From contig NZ_ARYJ01000010.1 in NCBI RefSeq assembly GCF_000685215.1, positions 46,209 to 110,208 on the forward strand: a stretch of DNA of 64,000 bases, given 5' to 3'. The notes beneath the pieces were generated by a model. The model was not told the DNA's origin, did not search any database, and saw only the letters and a program-made list of their open reading frames with translations. Each line of letters opens with the position of its first letter. Position 1 is the first letter of the stretch. This DNA comes from Hyphomonas jannaschiana VP2 (GTDB lineage: Bacteria; Pseudomonadota; Alphaproteobacteria; Caulobacterales; Hyphomonadaceae). The position numbers and the translations under genes were made by a program. Below are positions 40,603 through 50,592 of this stretch, in pieces.

Positions 40603-41690
40603 GACTGCACTCCCATGTAAGCGACATAACCGCCAACCACGAGCACGGCGACGAGCGAGGTCGGCAGGAAGATCTTCCAGCCAAGGCGCATCAGCTGATC
40701 ATAGCGGTAGCGCGGCACGATGGCCTTCACCATGGCGAAGAGGAAGAAGAAGAAGAAAGTTTTGAACATGAACCAGAACAGCCCGGAGAAGCTGGTCAGG
40801 AACGGATGGTCGCGGGCGAAATCGTCTCCCAGGGCAATCGGGCCATGCCAGCCGCCGAGGAACAGGATCGTCATCATCGAACACATCAGGACGATGTTCA
40901 GATACTCGCCCAGCATGAAGAGCAGGTACGGCGTAGAGCCATACTCTACCTGGTAACCGGCAACGAGTTCGGATTCCGCTTCCGGCAGGTCGAATGGCGG
41001 ACGGTTCGTTTCCGCCAGGGCCGAGACGAAGAAGATGACGAACATCGGCACCATGACAATGACCAGCGGGAAGTTCTGGAACGCCAGAACGTGCCAGTTC
41101 CAGAAGCCGCCATCCTGGTTGTTGACGATGTCTGTCAGGTTCATCGAACCGACCATCAGGATCACGGTGATGATCACGAAGCCAATGGACACTTCATAGG
41201 ACACCATCTGGGCCGCAGAGCGCAGCGCGCCGAGGAACGGGTACTTCGAGTTCGAGGCCCAGCCGCCCATGATGATGCCGTAGACACCGAGGGAGCTGAT
41301 CGCGAAGAGATAGAGGATCCCGACATTGAGGTTCGAGATCACCCAGCTCGTTCCGCTCACCGTACCCGGTGCGACCGGGATCGCGGACCATGCGGCGAAA
41401 GCCAGCGTACAGGTCAGGATCGGCGCGAACAGGAAGACGAACTTGTTCGCCCCTGCCGGAATAACGATTTCCTTGAGAAGGAACTTGCCGAAGTCCGCGA
41501 AGGACTGAAGCAGGCCGAACGGGCCGACCACGTTCGGGCCTTTCCGCATCATCACGCCGGCCCAGACCTTGCGGTCCAGCAGCAGAAGGAATGCGATCGA
41601 GAGAAGCAGGACCAGCGTGAAGAGGCCAATCTGGCCGAGGACCATCAGAGGGCCCCAGAGCTGTCCCATAGACTCGATATAGTTACTCAT
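40599..41690 (-). CDS. nuoH: NADH-quinone oxidoreductase subunit H
   Basis: A 363-residue membrane subunit (ND1) that forms most of the quinone-binding channel. The signatures [20 protein letters not shown] and [20 protein letters not shown] are diagnostic. It follows nuoG by 10 bases and overlaps nuoI. Confidence 0.97.
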   Translation of the reverse strand: MSNYIESMGQLWGPLMVLGQIGLFTLVLLLSIAFLLLLDRKVWAGVMMRKGPNVVGPFGLLQSFADFGKFLLKEIVIPAGANKFVFLFAPILTCTLAFAAWSAIPVAPGTVSGTSWVISNLNVGILYLFAISSLGVYGIIMGGWASNSKYPFLGALRSAAQMVSYEVSIGFVIITVILMVGSMNLTDIVNNQDGGFWNWHVLAFQNFPLVIVMVPMFVIFFVSALAETNRPPFDLPEAESELVAGYQVEYGSTPYLLFMLGEYLNIVLMCSMMTILFLGGWHGPIALGDDFARDHPFLTSFSGLFWFMFKTFFFFFLFAMVKAIVPRYRYDQLMRLGWKIFLPTSLVAVLVVGGYVAYMGVQS

Positions 41691-41700
41691 GGCGCCCGCC

Positions 41701-43776
41701 CTACTCCGCTGCTACCGGAGTGTCCAGCGCTGTCGCCAGCGCGGAGCATTCCGCCATGGTTTTCGATGCCCGGGCGATCGGATTGGTCAGATAGAAGTCT
41801 CCGATCACCGGGGTGAATGGTGTGCCGGACAGGCTGCCCGCGCCTTCCGGAACCGCCTTCAGTGCTTCGGCACCCGCAGCGCCCGGCGCGTAGCCGATGC
41901 CTGCAAACACCGCATTCTCACGCAGGCTTTCGCGCAGCGCTTCGACCGTGTCGTAAGGCAGAGTCTTGCCCATCACATCCGACAGGGCACGGAAGATGGC
42001 CCAGCCTTCGCGCGCCTCGCCTTTCGGCTGGACGGCTTTCGACGTGACCTGCACACGGCCTTCGGTATTCACATAGGTGGCGGCCATTTCGGTGTAGGCC
42101 GCCGACGGCAGGATGATGTCCGCGCGGCTTGCGCCAGCATCGCCATGCGAACCGACATAGATGACCGTTGCGGCAGATGTCTTGGACAGGTCCGTGTCAT
42201 CGGCGCCGAGCAGGACAATTGTCTCCTTGCCGCCGCCCAGGATCTCAGCTGTCGCTTCGCCGCCCTCACCCGGCACGAAGCCGACATCCAGCGCGCCGAC
42301 GCGGCCAGCAGCATTGTGCAGCACGCCGAAGCCGGCCCAGTCATCCGCGACGGCGCCGGTCTCGTTGGCCAGCTTGATTGCGGCAGCCAGAATCGCCTCG
42401 CCATCGTCATGGCAAAGCGCGCCTTCGCCGAGGACGATCATCGGGCGCTTGGCGCCTTTCAGGAACTCGGCCGTCTCAGCCTTGCTCAGCGCGTCTGCGC
42501 TGTTGCCGAGGTGGGTGTAGTCATAGGTCAGGTCAGCCGCTTCGCCGATCAGGGCAACCTTCAGGTCGGCCCAGAGCCAGGTCTTGCGGATACGGGCGTT
42601 CCAGACAGCGGCTTCGACGCGCGGATTGACGCCGACGAGCAGCAGCGCGTCCGCTTCTTCCACACCGGCCAGAGTCGGGTTGAGAATATAGTGCTCGCGC
42701 ACACCATCTGTGCCGTACTTCGCACCAGCCGGGCGGCAATCGGTGTTCTGGACGCCGAGCGAGCGGAACAGGTCAAGCGCAGCCTTGGCCTGCTCGACTT
42801 CGATCAGGTCACCCGCAACCACGCCGATCTTCTCGGCCGGCTTCGACAGCGCCTCTTTGGCAGCAGCAAAAGCCTCGCCCCAGCTCGCCGGTTTCAGGCG
42901 GCCATCGACGCGGACATAAGGCGTATCGAGGCGCTGGCGGGCGAGGCCATCCCACACGAAGCGGGATTTGTCGGACAGCCACTCCTCGTTAATATCTTCG
43001 TTCACTTCCGGCATGATGCGCATCACACCGTCGCCCTTGGCGTCGACGCGGATGGCGGCGCCCATGGCGTCCATCACGTCGATGGAGGACGTCTTGCGCA
43101 GCTCCCACGGACGGGCATTGAAGGCGTAGGGCTTCGAGGTCAGCGCGCCGACCGGGCACAGGTCGATCACGTTGCCGGAAAGCTCCGACGTCAGATTTTT
43201 CTCGAGATAGGTCGTGATCTCTGCGCTCTCGCCGCGCGAAATCATGCCGATCTCTTCAACACCGCCGACTTCCGCGACGAAGCGCACACAGCGCGTGCAC
43301 TGGATGCAGCGGGTCATGATCGTCTTGACCAGCGGCCCCATATTCTTGTCTTCGACGGCGCGCTTGTTTTCTTCGTAACGGCTGCCGGCCCGGCCATAGG
43401 CCACGGCCTGGTCCTGCAGGTCACACTCGCCGCCCTGGTCGCAGATCGGGCAATCCAGCGGGTGGTTGATGAGCAGGAACTCCATCACCCCGTTGCGGGC
43501 CTTGTCGACATAGGCACCCTTGGTGCGGATGTTCGGCGGCGAGCCGTCACGGTTCGGGCGCATGTCACCGACATTCTGCGCACAGGACGCAATCGGCTTC
43601 GGCGCGCCTTCCCACTCCACGAGGCACATGCGGCAGTTGCCCGCCACGGACAGGCGCTCGTGATAGCAGAAGCGCGGAATCTCGGCGCCCGCTTCCTCAC
43701 ACGCCTGCATCAGCGTGTAGGTCTTCGGAACCTCGATTTCCTTGCCGTCGATATTAATTTTGAACAGGTCAGTCAT
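41701..43776 (-). CDS. nuoG: NADH-quinone oxidoreductase subunit G
   Basis: A 691-residue peripheral-arm subunit. N-terminal [2Fe-2S] N1b ligands are in [15 protein letters not shown] and the later C of the ASC motif; N5 and N4 ligands are in [14 protein letters not shown] and [17 protein letters not shown] molybdopterin-oxidoreductase-like domain without cofactor follows. The start [16 protein letters not shown] at 43776 is the family N-terminus. The upstream extension overlaps the 132-residue membrane gene and is rejected. Confidence 0.95.
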   Translation of the reverse strand: MTDLFKINIDGKEIEVPKTYTLMQACEEAGAEIPRFCYHERLSVAGNCRMCLVEWEGAPKPIASCAQNVGDMRPNRDGSPPNIRTKGAYVDKARNGVMEFLLINHPLDCPICDQGGECDLQDQAVAYGRAGSRYEENKRAVEDKNMGPLVKTIMTRCIQCTRCVRFVAEVGGVEEIGMISRGESAEITTYLEKNLTSELSGNVIDLCPVGALTSKPYAFNARPWELRKTSSIDVMDAMGAAIRVDAKGDGVMRIMPEVNEDINEEWLSDKSRFVWDGLARQRLDTPYVRVDGRLKPASWGEAFAAAKEALSKPAEKIGVVAGDLIEVEQAKAALDLFRSLGVQNTDCRPAGAKYGTDGVREHYILNPTLAGVEEADALLLVGVNPRVEAAVWNARIRKTWLWADLKVALIGEAADLTYDYTHLGNSADALSKAETAEFLKGAKRPMIVLGEGALCHDDGEAILAAAIKLANETGAVADDWAGFGVLHNAAGRVGALDVGFVPGEGGEATAEILGGGKETIVLLGADDTDLSKTSAATVIYVGSHGDAGASRADIILPSAAYTEMAATYVNTEGRVQVTSKAVQPKGEAREGWAIFRALSDVMGKTLPYDTVEALRESLRENAVFAGIGYAPGAAGAEALKAVPEGAGSLSGTPFTPVIGDFYLTNPIARASKTMAECSALATALDTPVAAE

Positions 43777-43778
43777 GG

Positions 43779-44177
43779 TCAGAACTCTTCGGCAGGATTG
43801 ATTGCCAATTTGCGCATGCGTCTCATAACACCACGCCACAACCATATCGAAACGGCTGCAATGAAAGAGAAAATGGCGCACAGAAAAACGGTGTCTGTCA
43901 GGCCGTTAATAGCGGAAATGGCCACGGCACCTGCTACCGCAACGATTCCAATACCAGCCACGACAACCAACGCACGCGAATAGAAGAAAGATATAACTCC
44001 GCCAATCGCTAAAACGCCAAGAATTGCGCTGAGAACCCAAGTCATTCGCTCCGCAGAACGAAAGTATTCGTCGGTCATTCTCGAATAGCTAGAAGCGGTC
44101 TCCGCAGCCATTATAGCGAAGATCCCGCACCCGAGGGCAACCAGTACACTCCACCCGACTGTCACTGGGGTTTTCAT
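43779..44177 (-). CDS. Unknown four-helix membrane protein inserted between nuoF and nuoG
   Basis: A 132-residue protein I do not recognise. The ATG at 44177 lies 5 bases after the nuoF stop, and the stop is 2 bases before the nuoG start, so it must be translated from the nuo message. Four hydrophobic stretches are seen: ~6-24, ~42-65, ~67-88 and ~93-115, ending in a basic tail (RGVMRRMRKLA). The DNA is visibly more A+T-rich than the flanking nuo genes and uses codons such as ATA that are rare here. Extra reading frames occur in other alphaproteobacterial nuo operons; a role in complex I assembly is possible but not shown. Confidence 0.75.
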   Translation of the reverse strand: MKTPVTVGWSVLVALGCGIFAIMAAETASSYSRMTDEYFRSAERMTWVLSAILGVLAIGGVISFFYSRALVVVAGIGIVAVAGAVAISAINGLTDTVFLCAIFSFIAAVSIWLWRGVMRRMRKLAINPAEEF

Positions 44178-44182
44178 CCGCC

Positions 44183-45487
44183 CTACTCCGCCGCAACGAC
44201 TGCGCCCTGCACCATGGCGCGCGGCAGTCTGTACTGGTTGATGCGGTCTTCGATTTCCGGCCGGAAGTGACGGATCAGGCCCTGGATCGGCCAGGCCGCT
44301 GCGTCGCCAAGCGCGCAGATCGTGTGGCCTTCCACCTGCTTGGTCACGTCCAGCAGCGTGTCGATCTCGTCGTGCTCGGCTTCGCCCTTCGCCATGCGCT
44401 CCATCACGCGCCACATCCAGCCGGTGCCTTCACGGCACGGCGTGCACTGGCCGCAGGATTCATGCTTGTAGAAGTAAGCGAGGCGGGCAATCGCCTTGAT
44501 GAGATCGGTATCCTTGTCCATCACGATCACGGCCGCCGTGCCGAGGCCGGACTTCAGGTCACGCAGCGTGTCGAAGTCCATATAGGCGTCCATGATCTGC
44601 TCGGCGGGCACCATCGGAACCGACGACCCACCCGGGATCACGGCCTTCAGGTTTTCCCAGCCGCCGCGAATACCACCGCAATGCGTATCGATCAGCTCAC
44701 GGAAGGTGATCGACATCTCTTCTTCGACGTTACACGGCTTGTTCACATGGCCGGAGATGCAGAACAGCTTGGTGCCGGTATTGTTCGGGCGGCCGAAGCC
44801 GGCGAACCATTCGGCGCCACGGCGCAGGATCGTGCCGGCAACAGCAATCGATTCCACATTGTTCACGGTCGTCGGGCAGCCATAGAGGCCGGCATTGGCC
44901 GGGAATGGCGGCTTCAGGCGCGGCTGGCCCTTCTTGCCTTCCAGGCTTTCCAGCAGGGCAGTCTCTTCGCCGCAAATATAGGCGCCGGCGCCGTGGTGGA
45001 CGTAGAGATCGAAATCCCAGCCGTTCACATTGTCCTTGCCGATCAGCTTCGCCTCATAGGCTTCCTTGACGGCCTTTTCGAGCGCGTGGCGCTCGTTGAT
45101 GTATTCGCCGCGCAGGTAGACGTAGCATTTGTGTGCCCGCATCGCGCGCGACGCGATCATACAGCCTTCGATCAGAAGATGCGGATCGTGGCGCATGATT
45201 TCACGGTCTTTACACGTGCCGGGCTCGGACTCGTCGGCATTGACGACGAGATAGTGCGGACGGTCGCGCACTTCCTTCGGCATGAAGGTCCACTTCAGGC
45301 CCGTCGGGAAGCCGGCGCCGCCACGGCCGCGCAGGCCGGACGCCTTGATCTGGTCGCAGATCCAGTCAGGTCCCTGATCCAGGATTTCCTTGGTCAGGTG
45401 CCATGCGCCCCGCTTCTTCGCCGCGTCGAGTTCCGGCGAATGCAGACCGTAGAGATTGGTGAAGATGCGATCCTTGTCCTGCAACAT
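44183..45487 (-). CDS. nuoF: NADH-quinone oxidoreductase subunit F
   Basis: A 434-residue flavoprotein that oxidises NADH. The FMN/NADH-binding Gly-rich motif [15 protein letters not shown], the [11 protein letters not shown] segment and the N3 [4Fe-4S] motif [10 protein letters not shown] are present. It is 3 bases after nuoE. Its 3' neighbour is the unknown membrane protein rather than nuoG. Confidence 0.97.
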   Translation of the reverse strand: MLQDKDRIFTNLYGLHSPELDAAKKRGAWHLTKEILDQGPDWICDQIKASGLRGRGGAGFPTGLKWTFMPKEVRDRPHYLVVNADESEPGTCKDREIMRHDPHLLIEGCMIASRAMRAHKCYVYLRGEYINERHALEKAVKEAYEAKLIGKDNVNGWDFDLYVHHGAGAYICGEETALLESLEGKKGQPRLKPPFPANAGLYGCPTTVNNVESIAVAGTILRRGAEWFAGFGRPNNTGTKLFCISGHVNKPCNVEEEMSITFRELIDTHCGGIRGGWENLKAVIPGGSSVPMVPAEQIMDAYMDFDTLRDLKSGLGTAAVIVMDKDTDLIKAIARLAYFYKHESCGQCTPCREGTGWMWRVMERMAKGEAEHDEIDTLLDVTKQVEGHTICALGDAAAWPIQGLIRHFRPEIEDRINQYRLPRAMVQGAVVAAE

Positions 45488-45490
45488 GGC

Positions 45491-46573
45491 CTAGTCCTCA
45501 TCTTCCTGGCTGGAGGGGACGTCGCCCGCATCCACGCGCTTGGAGAATTCCGTTTCGCCGCCCTCGGCCAGCGTTTTCGCCTGGGCAATCCAGTCTTCGC
45601 GCTCAATGCGCCCGGGGAAGCTCATGAAGTCTTCGACCCAGTCGACATTTTCCGGCGTCCACTCGGCGATCTGCTTGAAGGTGTAGATGCCGAGCTCGTT
45701 GAGCGCGTCTTCATTCTTCGGGCCGATGCCCTTGATGCGCTTCAGGTCGTCATAAGAAGCCGGATCGATCGTCACAGCGGCCGGGCGCTCACCTGTCTCA
45801 ACCTTCTTGCCCGTATCAATCAGCGTCGTCTTCGTGTTGGAAGCGACCGGCTCTTCGCGTTTCGTATTGGTCGGCGCAGCCGCCTCGGGCTTGCCGGCAG
45901 CTTCGGCCTCTGCAGGCTCGGCGGAAGGCAGGTTCGGTAGCGTGGCAACCGAATTCCGGCTGCCGTCAAACAGCGAAGGATCGGTCAGCGTGGTTGCACC
46001 ACCTTCCGGCGCGCTGTTCACGCGATCAATCTGCGGGCCTGGCGCGACTTCGACGCCATTCTTCAGCTTGCCGAGGATCTGCGACAGCGTTTCCGGCGTC
46101 AGGTCTTCGTAATAGTCGTCATTGATCTGCACCATCGGCGCATTCACGCAGGCCCCGAGGCATTCCACCTCTTCCCACGAGAGACGGCCATCGTCGGTGA
46201 CATACATGATGTCGCCGATTTCCTTCTGGCAGACTTCTTTCAGCTTCTCGGCCCCGCGCAGCTGGCACGGCGTCGTGCCACAAAGCTGGACGTGGTATTT
46301 CCCGACCGGCTGAAGGCGGAACATCGTGTAGAAGGTCGCGACTTCATAGACGCGGATATAGGGCATTTCCAGCCGGTCGGCGACTTCGCGCATTGCCGGC
46401 TCGGACAGCCAGCCATTATTGTCTTTCTGGGCAAGCCACAGCATGGGGATGACGGCCGAGCGCTGCTTTTCCGCCGGGTACTTGCCCCGCCAGAAAGCAA
46501 TCTTCTCTTCCGTTTCCGGCTTGAAGGCAAACGTATCGCCACCAGCCTCAAGATCAAAACGGCGCAGTGCCAC
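45491..46573 (-). CDS. nuoE: NADH-quinone oxidoreductase subunit E with C-terminal helix-hairpin-helix-like extension
   Basis: A 360-residue protein; the first ~170 residues are the thioredoxin-like NuoE with N1a ligands C98, C103, C138 and C142. A low-complexity Ala/Glu/Thr linker (~185-270) joins a module at ~272-340 (DDLKRIKGIGPKNEDALNELGI...) that looks like an HhH/L21-type domain. Related long NuoE proteins exist in alphaproteobacteria. The start codon is GTG, sharing a base with the stop of the micro-ORF (TAGTG), with GGAAGGA upstream as ribosome binding site. Confidence 0.93.
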   Translation of the reverse strand: MALRRFDLEAGGDTFAFKPETEEKIAFWRGKYPAEKQRSAVIPMLWLAQKDNNGWLSEPAMREVADRLEMPYIRVYEVATFYTMFRLQPVGKYHVQLCGTTPCQLRGAEKLKEVCQKEIGDIMYVTDDGRLSWEEVECLGACVNAPMVQINDDYYEDLTPETLSQILGKLKNGVEVAPGPQIDRVNSAPEGGATTLTDPSLFDGSRNSVATLPNLPSAEPAEAEAAGKPEAAAPTNTKREEPVASNTKTTLIDTGKKVETGERPAAVTIDPASYDDLKRIKGIGPKNEDALNELGIYTFKQIAEWTPENVDWVEDFMSFPGRIEREDWIAQAKTLAEGGETEFSKRVDAGDVPSSQEDED

Positions 46574-46644
46574 TACTCGATCCTTCCTGCAAAATACAAT
46601 TCGATTTCATCCTGAGACGGATGAAATATTTCTACTGCGGACAT
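46573..46644 (-). CDS. 23-codon micro-ORF between nuoD and nuoE
   Basis: The frame starts with an ATG overlapping the nuoD stop (TGATG) and ends with a TAG overlapping the nuoE GTG (TAGTG). It encodes 23 residues beginning [18 protein letters not shown]. It is A+T-rich and contains a 9-bp hairpin. I do not recognise the peptide. It could be a real small complex I-associated peptide or a translational bridge that couples nuoD to nuoE. Confidence 0.45.
   Translation of the reverse strand: MSAVEIFHPSQDEIELYFAGRIE
46604..46627 (-). other. 9-bp hairpin in the nuoD-nuoE junction
   Basis: ATTTCATCC (46604-46612) and GGATGAAAT (46619-46627) form a perfect stem with a 6-base loop inside the micro-ORF, ~30 bases before the nuoE start. 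It could influence nuoE translation or mark an mRNA processing site. Confidence 0.5.
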
Positions 46645-47849
46645 CAGCGGTCGATCTCCCCGAACACAATATCGAGGGACCCGAGAACGGCCGAGACATC
46701 GGCCAGCATGTGGCCGACGCAAAGGTGATCCATCGCCTGAAGGTGCGGATAGCCCGGCGCGCGGATCTTCGCGCGATACGGACGGTTGGTGCCGTCGGAC
46801 ACGAGGTAGACGCCGAACTCGCCCTTCGGCGCTTCGATGGCGGCATAGACCTCGCCTTCCGGCACGTGGAAACCTTCGGTGTAGAGCTTGAAGTGATGGA
46901 TCAGCGCTTCCATCGAGTTCTTCATTTCGGCGCGGCGCGGCGGCGATACTTTCGAGCCCTTCGCCAGGACCGGCCCCGGACCTTCGCGGTTCATGATGTC
47001 GATGCATTGCTGCATGATCTTGGTCGACTCGCGCATCTCTTCCATGCGGCAGACATAGCGGTCGTAATTGTCGCCGTTGCGGCCAACAGGAACCTTGAAG
47101 TCGAGTTCGTTATAGCACTCATAAGGCTGGGCACGGCGCAGGTCCCAGGCATAGCCGGATCCGCGGACCATCACGCCGGAGAAACCCCAGTCCATGATTG
47201 TCTTCTCGTCCACGACGCCGATGTCGACGTTACGCTGCTTGAAGATGCGGTTCTCGGTGATCAGGCCCTCGATCTGGTCGAGTTTCTTCGGGAACTGCTC
47301 GCACCATTCCGAGATGTCATCCAGCAGCGCCTGCGGCAGGTCCTGGTGGACGCCGCCCGGGCGGAAGTAAGCGGCGTGCATGCGGCTGCCGGAGGCGCGT
47401 TCGTAGAAGACGCAAAGCTTCTCGCGCTCTTCGAAGCCCCAGGTGATCGGGGTGAGCGCGCCGACGTCCATGGCCTGCGTCGTCACGTTCAGCATGTGCG
47501 ACATGATCCGGCCGATTTCGGAATAGAGCACGCGGATCAGGCTGCCGCGGCGCGGCACTTCAAGGCCGAGCAGTTTCTCGACCGCCAGGCACCAGGCATG
47601 TTCCTGGTTCATCGGGGCGCAGTAATCGAGCCGGTCGAAATACGGCATCCCCTGCAGGTAGGTCTTGTACTCCAGCAGCTTCTCGGTGCCGCGGTGCAGC
47701 AGGCCGATATGGCTGTCGACGCGAGTCACGACCTCACCGTCGAGATCGAGGATCATGCGCAGCACGCCGTGCGCGGCCGGGTGCTGTGGCCCGAAGTTCA
47801 GTGTGAACTTGCGGTCTTCCATTTCGGAGATGTGAGCGGTGTCGGCCAT
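46644..47849 (-). CDS. nuoD: NADH-quinone oxidoreductase subunit D
   Basis: A 401-residue 49-kDa-type subunit lining the quinone pocket. The start region [25 protein letters not shown] and the C-terminus [13 protein letters not shown] are diagnostic. It is separate from nuoC (3-base gap), unlike the nuoCD fusion of E. coli. Confidence 0.97.
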   Translation of the reverse strand: MADTAHISEMEDRKFTLNFGPQHPAAHGVLRMILDLDGEVVTRVDSHIGLLHRGTEKLLEYKTYLQGMPYFDRLDYCAPMNQEHAWCLAVEKLLGLEVPRRGSLIRVLYSEIGRIMSHMLNVTTQAMDVGALTPITWGFEEREKLCVFYERASGSRMHAAYFRPGGVHQDLPQALLDDISEWCEQFPKKLDQIEGLITENRIFKQRNVDIGVVDEKTIMDWGFSGVMVRGSGYAWDLRRAQPYECYNELDFKVPVGRNGDNYDRYVCRMEEMRESTKIMQQCIDIMNREGPGPVLAKGSKVSPPRRAEMKNSMEALIHHFKLYTEGFHVPEGEVYAAIEAPKGEFGVYLVSDGTNRPYRAKIRAPGYPHLQAMDHLCVGHMLADVSAVLGSLDIVFGEIDR

Positions 47850-47852
47850 GTC

Positions 47853-48473
47853 TTACGACTCCGTCGCTTTCTCGTCGCCGGGGATCTGGGACGTCATGCC
47901 CTCCCACGGGGAGAGGAAGTCAAAGTTGCGGTATTCCTGTACGAGCTGCACCGGCTCGTAGACCACCTTCTTCTCAAGGTCGTCATAGCGGACTTCGTAA
48001 TTGCCGGTCAGCGGGAAGTCCTTGCGCAGCGGATAGCCCTCAAAGCCATAGTCGGTGAGGATGCGGCGCAGATCCGGGTGGTCGGCGAACTGGATGCCAT
48101 ACATGTCGAAGGCTTCGCGCTCGAACCAGTTGGCGGCCGGCCATACGGCGCAGGCGCTTGGCACGGCGGTGTCTTCATCGGTCGACACGCGCACCCGGAC
48201 ACGGTGGTTCAGGTGCATCGACAGCAGGTGGTAGACGACCTCAAAGCGCTCGCCGCGCTCCGGATAGTCCACGCCGCAAATGTCGATCAGCGTTTCGAAA
48301 TCGCACTGCGGGTCTTCGCGCAGGAAGCGCAGCAGACCCACAATGTGGTCGCGCTCGGCCATAACGACCAGCTCGTCCATGTTGATGTGGAAGCTCTTCA
48401 CCGCATCCGCGCGCGAAGCGGCGATATGTTCGCCGAGATCCTTGAGGGCGTCGATGGCGTCCTGGTTCAGCAT
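47853..48473 (-). CDS. nuoC: NADH-quinone oxidoreductase subunit C
   Basis: A 206-residue 30-kDa subunit of the peripheral arm. The motif [31 protein letters not shown] is the family signature, and the length is normal for a stand-alone alphaproteobacterial NuoC. It lies 9 bases after nuoB. Confidence 0.96.
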   Translation of the reverse strand: MLNQDAIDALKDLGEHIAASRADAVKSFHINMDELVVMAERDHIVGLLRFLREDPQCDFETLIDICGVDYPERGERFEVVYHLLSMHLNHRVRVRVSTDEDTAVPSACAVWPAANWFEREAFDMYGIQFADHPDLRRILTDYGFEGYPLRKDFPLTGNYEVRYDDLEKKVVYEPVQLVQEYRNFDFLSPWEGMTSQIPGDEKATES

Positions 48474-48482
48474 GTCTTTCCC

Positions 48483-49052
48483 CTAGCGCTCCAGCGAGCC
48501 TTCCCGGCGGATCTTCTTCTGCAGCTGCAGGAAGCCGTACACGAGAGCCTCAGCGGTGGGCGGACAGCCCGGAATATAGATGTCGACCGGCACGATCCGG
48601 TCACAGCCGCGCACGACACTGTAGCTGTAATGGTAATAGCCGCCGCCATTGGCGCAGCTGCCCATCGAGATCACGTAGCGCGGCTCCGGCATCTGGTCGT
48701 AGACCTTGCGCAGGGCCGGGGCCATCTTGTTGGTCAGCGTGCCCGCGACGATCATCACGTCCGACTGGCGGGGTGAGCCGCGCGGCGCCATGCCGAAGCG
48801 CTCAAGGTCGTAGCGCGGGTTACCGGCATGCATCATTTCAACAGCGCAACAGGCGAGACCGAAGGTCATCCACATCAGGGAGCCGGTCCGCGCCCAGGTG
48901 ATGAGATCATCGGCCGCCGCCGTGAAATAGCCCTTGTCAGCCAGCTGGTCGGACAGGCCGGAATAGAACGGATCGTCCTGTCCGGGCTTGAAACCGCCTT
49001 CGACGCCCGAACGGGCGCCGCCCAGCGCGTAAGTCTTGAAGTCTTCGGCCAT
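48483..49052 (-). CDS. nuoB: NADH-quinone oxidoreductase subunit B
   Basis: A 189-residue subunit holding cluster N2 next to the quinone site. The ligands are C68, C69, C133 and C163 (motifs [15 protein letters not shown] and PGCPP). The start [10 protein letters not shown] at 49052 overlaps the nuoA stop (TAATG); a longer upstream frame inside nuoA is rejected. Confidence 0.97.
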   Translation of the reverse strand: MAEDFKTYALGGARSGVEGGFKPGQDDPFYSGLSDQLADKGYFTAAADDLITWARTGSLMWMTFGLACCAVEMMHAGNPRYDLERFGMAPRGSPRQSDVMIVAGTLTNKMAPALRKVYDQMPEPRYVISMGSCANGGGYYHYSYSVVRGCDRIVPVDIYIPGCPPTAEALVYGFLQLQKKIRREGSLER

Positions 49053-49426
49053 TATTCCCACTCCAGCGCGCCACGGCGCCATTCGTAGATGAAGCCAACG
49101 GTCAGCACGCCCAGGAAGACAACCATCGACCAGAAGCCGAGCAGCCCGATCTTGCCGAGGCTGATCGCCCACGGGAACAGGAAGGCCACTTCAAGGTCGA
49201 AGATGATGAACAGAATGGCGACCAGGTAGAACCGGACGTCAAACTTCATACGGGCGTCATCGAAGGCGTTGAAACCGCATTCATAGGCGGAGTTCTTTTC
49301 CGGATCAGGCTCGGAGGGGGCCAGCAGCAAAGAGCCAACCACGAAAAGGCCCGAAATCACGGCACCGAGCACCAGAAAAATGATGACCGGTAGATAGTCG
49401 AGCGCCAGCCGTTCGATGTCCGACAT
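49052..49426 (-). CDS. nuoA: NADH-quinone oxidoreductase subunit A
   Basis: A 124-residue three-helix membrane subunit (ND3), first in the operon. The loop [32 protein letters not shown] holds the conserved Cys and acidic residues of the active/deactive switch loop. The start at 49426 is supported by AGGAGG at 49436-49441. Confidence 0.96.
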   Translation of the reverse strand: MSDIERLALDYLPVIIFLVLGAVISGLFVVGSLLLAPSEPDPEKNSAYECGFNAFDDARMKFDVRFYLVAILFIIFDLEVAFLFPWAISLGKIGLLGFWSMVVFLGVLTVGFIYEWRRGALEWE

Positions 49427-49635
49427 GAGAGAGGGCCTCCTAGCCTGTGCTGGCGCCGGATTAGGACGGTTTTGCCATCCACGCAACACATCCACGCCAC
49501 ATAACGGTGAGACTTATCTTAAAGTCTGCTTTCGGCCACCTCACGGGCCTGCATGTGCGGCTGTGCGTCACGGCTGATGGCGACAAATGCCCGTCCGGAA
49601 GGCACGCCTGCCCCCAAACATCCGCCAAATCTCGG
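49427..49635. promoter_or_regulatory. nuo operon upstream region
   Basis: 209 bases without a gene. It holds an inverted repeat AGACTT/AAGTCT (49510-49515 and 49522-49527) and a 9-base direct repeat CATCCACGC (49476-49484 and 49489-49497, period 13) between that dyad and nuoA. These look like operator elements, but no sigma-70 promoter stands out. It also contains the 3' flank of the PG-binding gene, for which no terminator is seen. Confidence 0.45.
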
Positions 49636-50592
49636 CTAGTCGGGCGAAACGCCCAGCGACTCAACCGTCCCGATGGTCAGGTATCCAACCGGCAGGCCGT
49701 TTTTTTCCTGCCAGTCCTCCATCGCATTCAGCGTCGCCGGACCGAAAACCCCATCGGCCTGGACTTTATAGCCTTTCGCCGCCAGCGCCCGTTGAACCTC
49801 GGCGATCTTGGCCTTGGTCGCATTGGAATCACACAGGACTTCGCGCCATTCGACCGTTCCACCGCCGGTGACGGTCCGCTTCTCGATCGTCTTGTATGTG
49901 GCCGGCACGACAATCGTTTCCTGTTGTTCCGGCGTCACAAGGCGCTGGACCTCGACCTCTTCGTATTCCGCCGGGAGGATTTCCTCCACCACCTGGGCCG
50001 GCTCCCGCAGGACCTGCCGCTCGATCGTACGGAACCGCGCGGGAATCACACGTGTTTCAACACGTTCAGGCGTTTTCAGGCGTGTCCGGCTGACCGTGTC
50101 ATACTGCGCCGGCACTTCCACACGGCACAGAACCTCCCCCGTGGCGAGGGTGATGTTATCTTCACCGGATGGCTGGCGCCCGAACAGCCCGGCGCCGGGC
50201 TTCCAGGTGACATAGGCAGGGCGCACAAGAACCCGTTCGGTAAAAGTCTCGTACTCGGCCGGAATCACGACCGTCTCGGTTTGCTCCGGCACGACCAGCA
50301 GCTGTTCGGTCTCGATTTCATAGACCGGCGGCACCACGCGATAGGTTAGCGCCTGCTCCTTCACCAGCACACGCTGGATTACCGTCTCATAAGTCGCCGG
50401 AATGACACGCGCTTCGGTGTGCTCTGGCTGGTCCAGCACCTGCTCGGTCTGGATTTCATAGGTTTCGGGGATCAGGACCCGCGCATAGCACGATCCGGGT
50501 GCCGCATCGGCCGGATAGTCGCCTGTGCCCTGCGCGGCGGCCGCTCCCGCCAGCACAAGGCTGGCGACTGACAAGGTGAGAATTCTGCTCAT
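49636..50592 (-). CDS. Secreted repeat protein with C-terminal peptidoglycan-binding domain
   Basis: A 318-residue protein with a Sec signal (MSRILTLSVASLVLAGAAAAQG). Residues ~35-240 hold eight copies of a ~23-residue unit with consensus V-[IV]-P-A-x-Y-E-T-x4-R-V-L-x2-P-E-x-x-E. A Gly/Pro-rich insert interrupts copy 4. Residues ~255-310 form a PG_binding_1 domain (VQRALAAKGYKVQADGVFGPATLNAMEDWQ). It should be a periplasmic, cell-wall-bound protein, but the repeats have no role I can name. The ATG at 50592 is supported by AAGGGGA; the next ATG upstream is 6 codons earlier. Confidence 0.8.
   Translation of the reverse strand: MSRILTLSVASLVLAGAAAAQGTGDYPADAAPGSCYARVLIPETYEIQTEQVLDQPEHTEARVIPATYETVIQRVLVKEQALTYRVVPPVYEIETEQLLVVPEQTETVVIPAEYETFTERVLVRPAYVTWKPGAGLFGRQPSGEDNITLATGEVLCRVEVPAQYDTVSRTRLKTPERVETRVIPARFRTIERQVLREPAQVVEEILPAEYEEVEVQRLVTPEQQETIVVPATYKTIEKRTVTGGGTVEWREVLCDSNATKAKIAEVQRALAAKGYKVQADGVFGPATLNAMEDWQEKNGLPVGYLTIGTVESLGVSPD

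Noticed and set aside
43741..43881. Longer nuoG N-terminus starting at 43881
   Set aside because: The extra 35 residues overlap the four-helix membrane gene and do not resemble NuoG, whose normal start is at 43776.
41689..43983. 764-codon open frame opposite nuoG
   Set aside because: nuoG carries all Fe-S motifs on the minus strand; the antisense frame is compositional.
46419..48776. 785-codon open frame opposite nuoE, nuoD, nuoC and nuoB
   Set aside because: It spans four real genes antisense. Third-position GC bias explains its openness.
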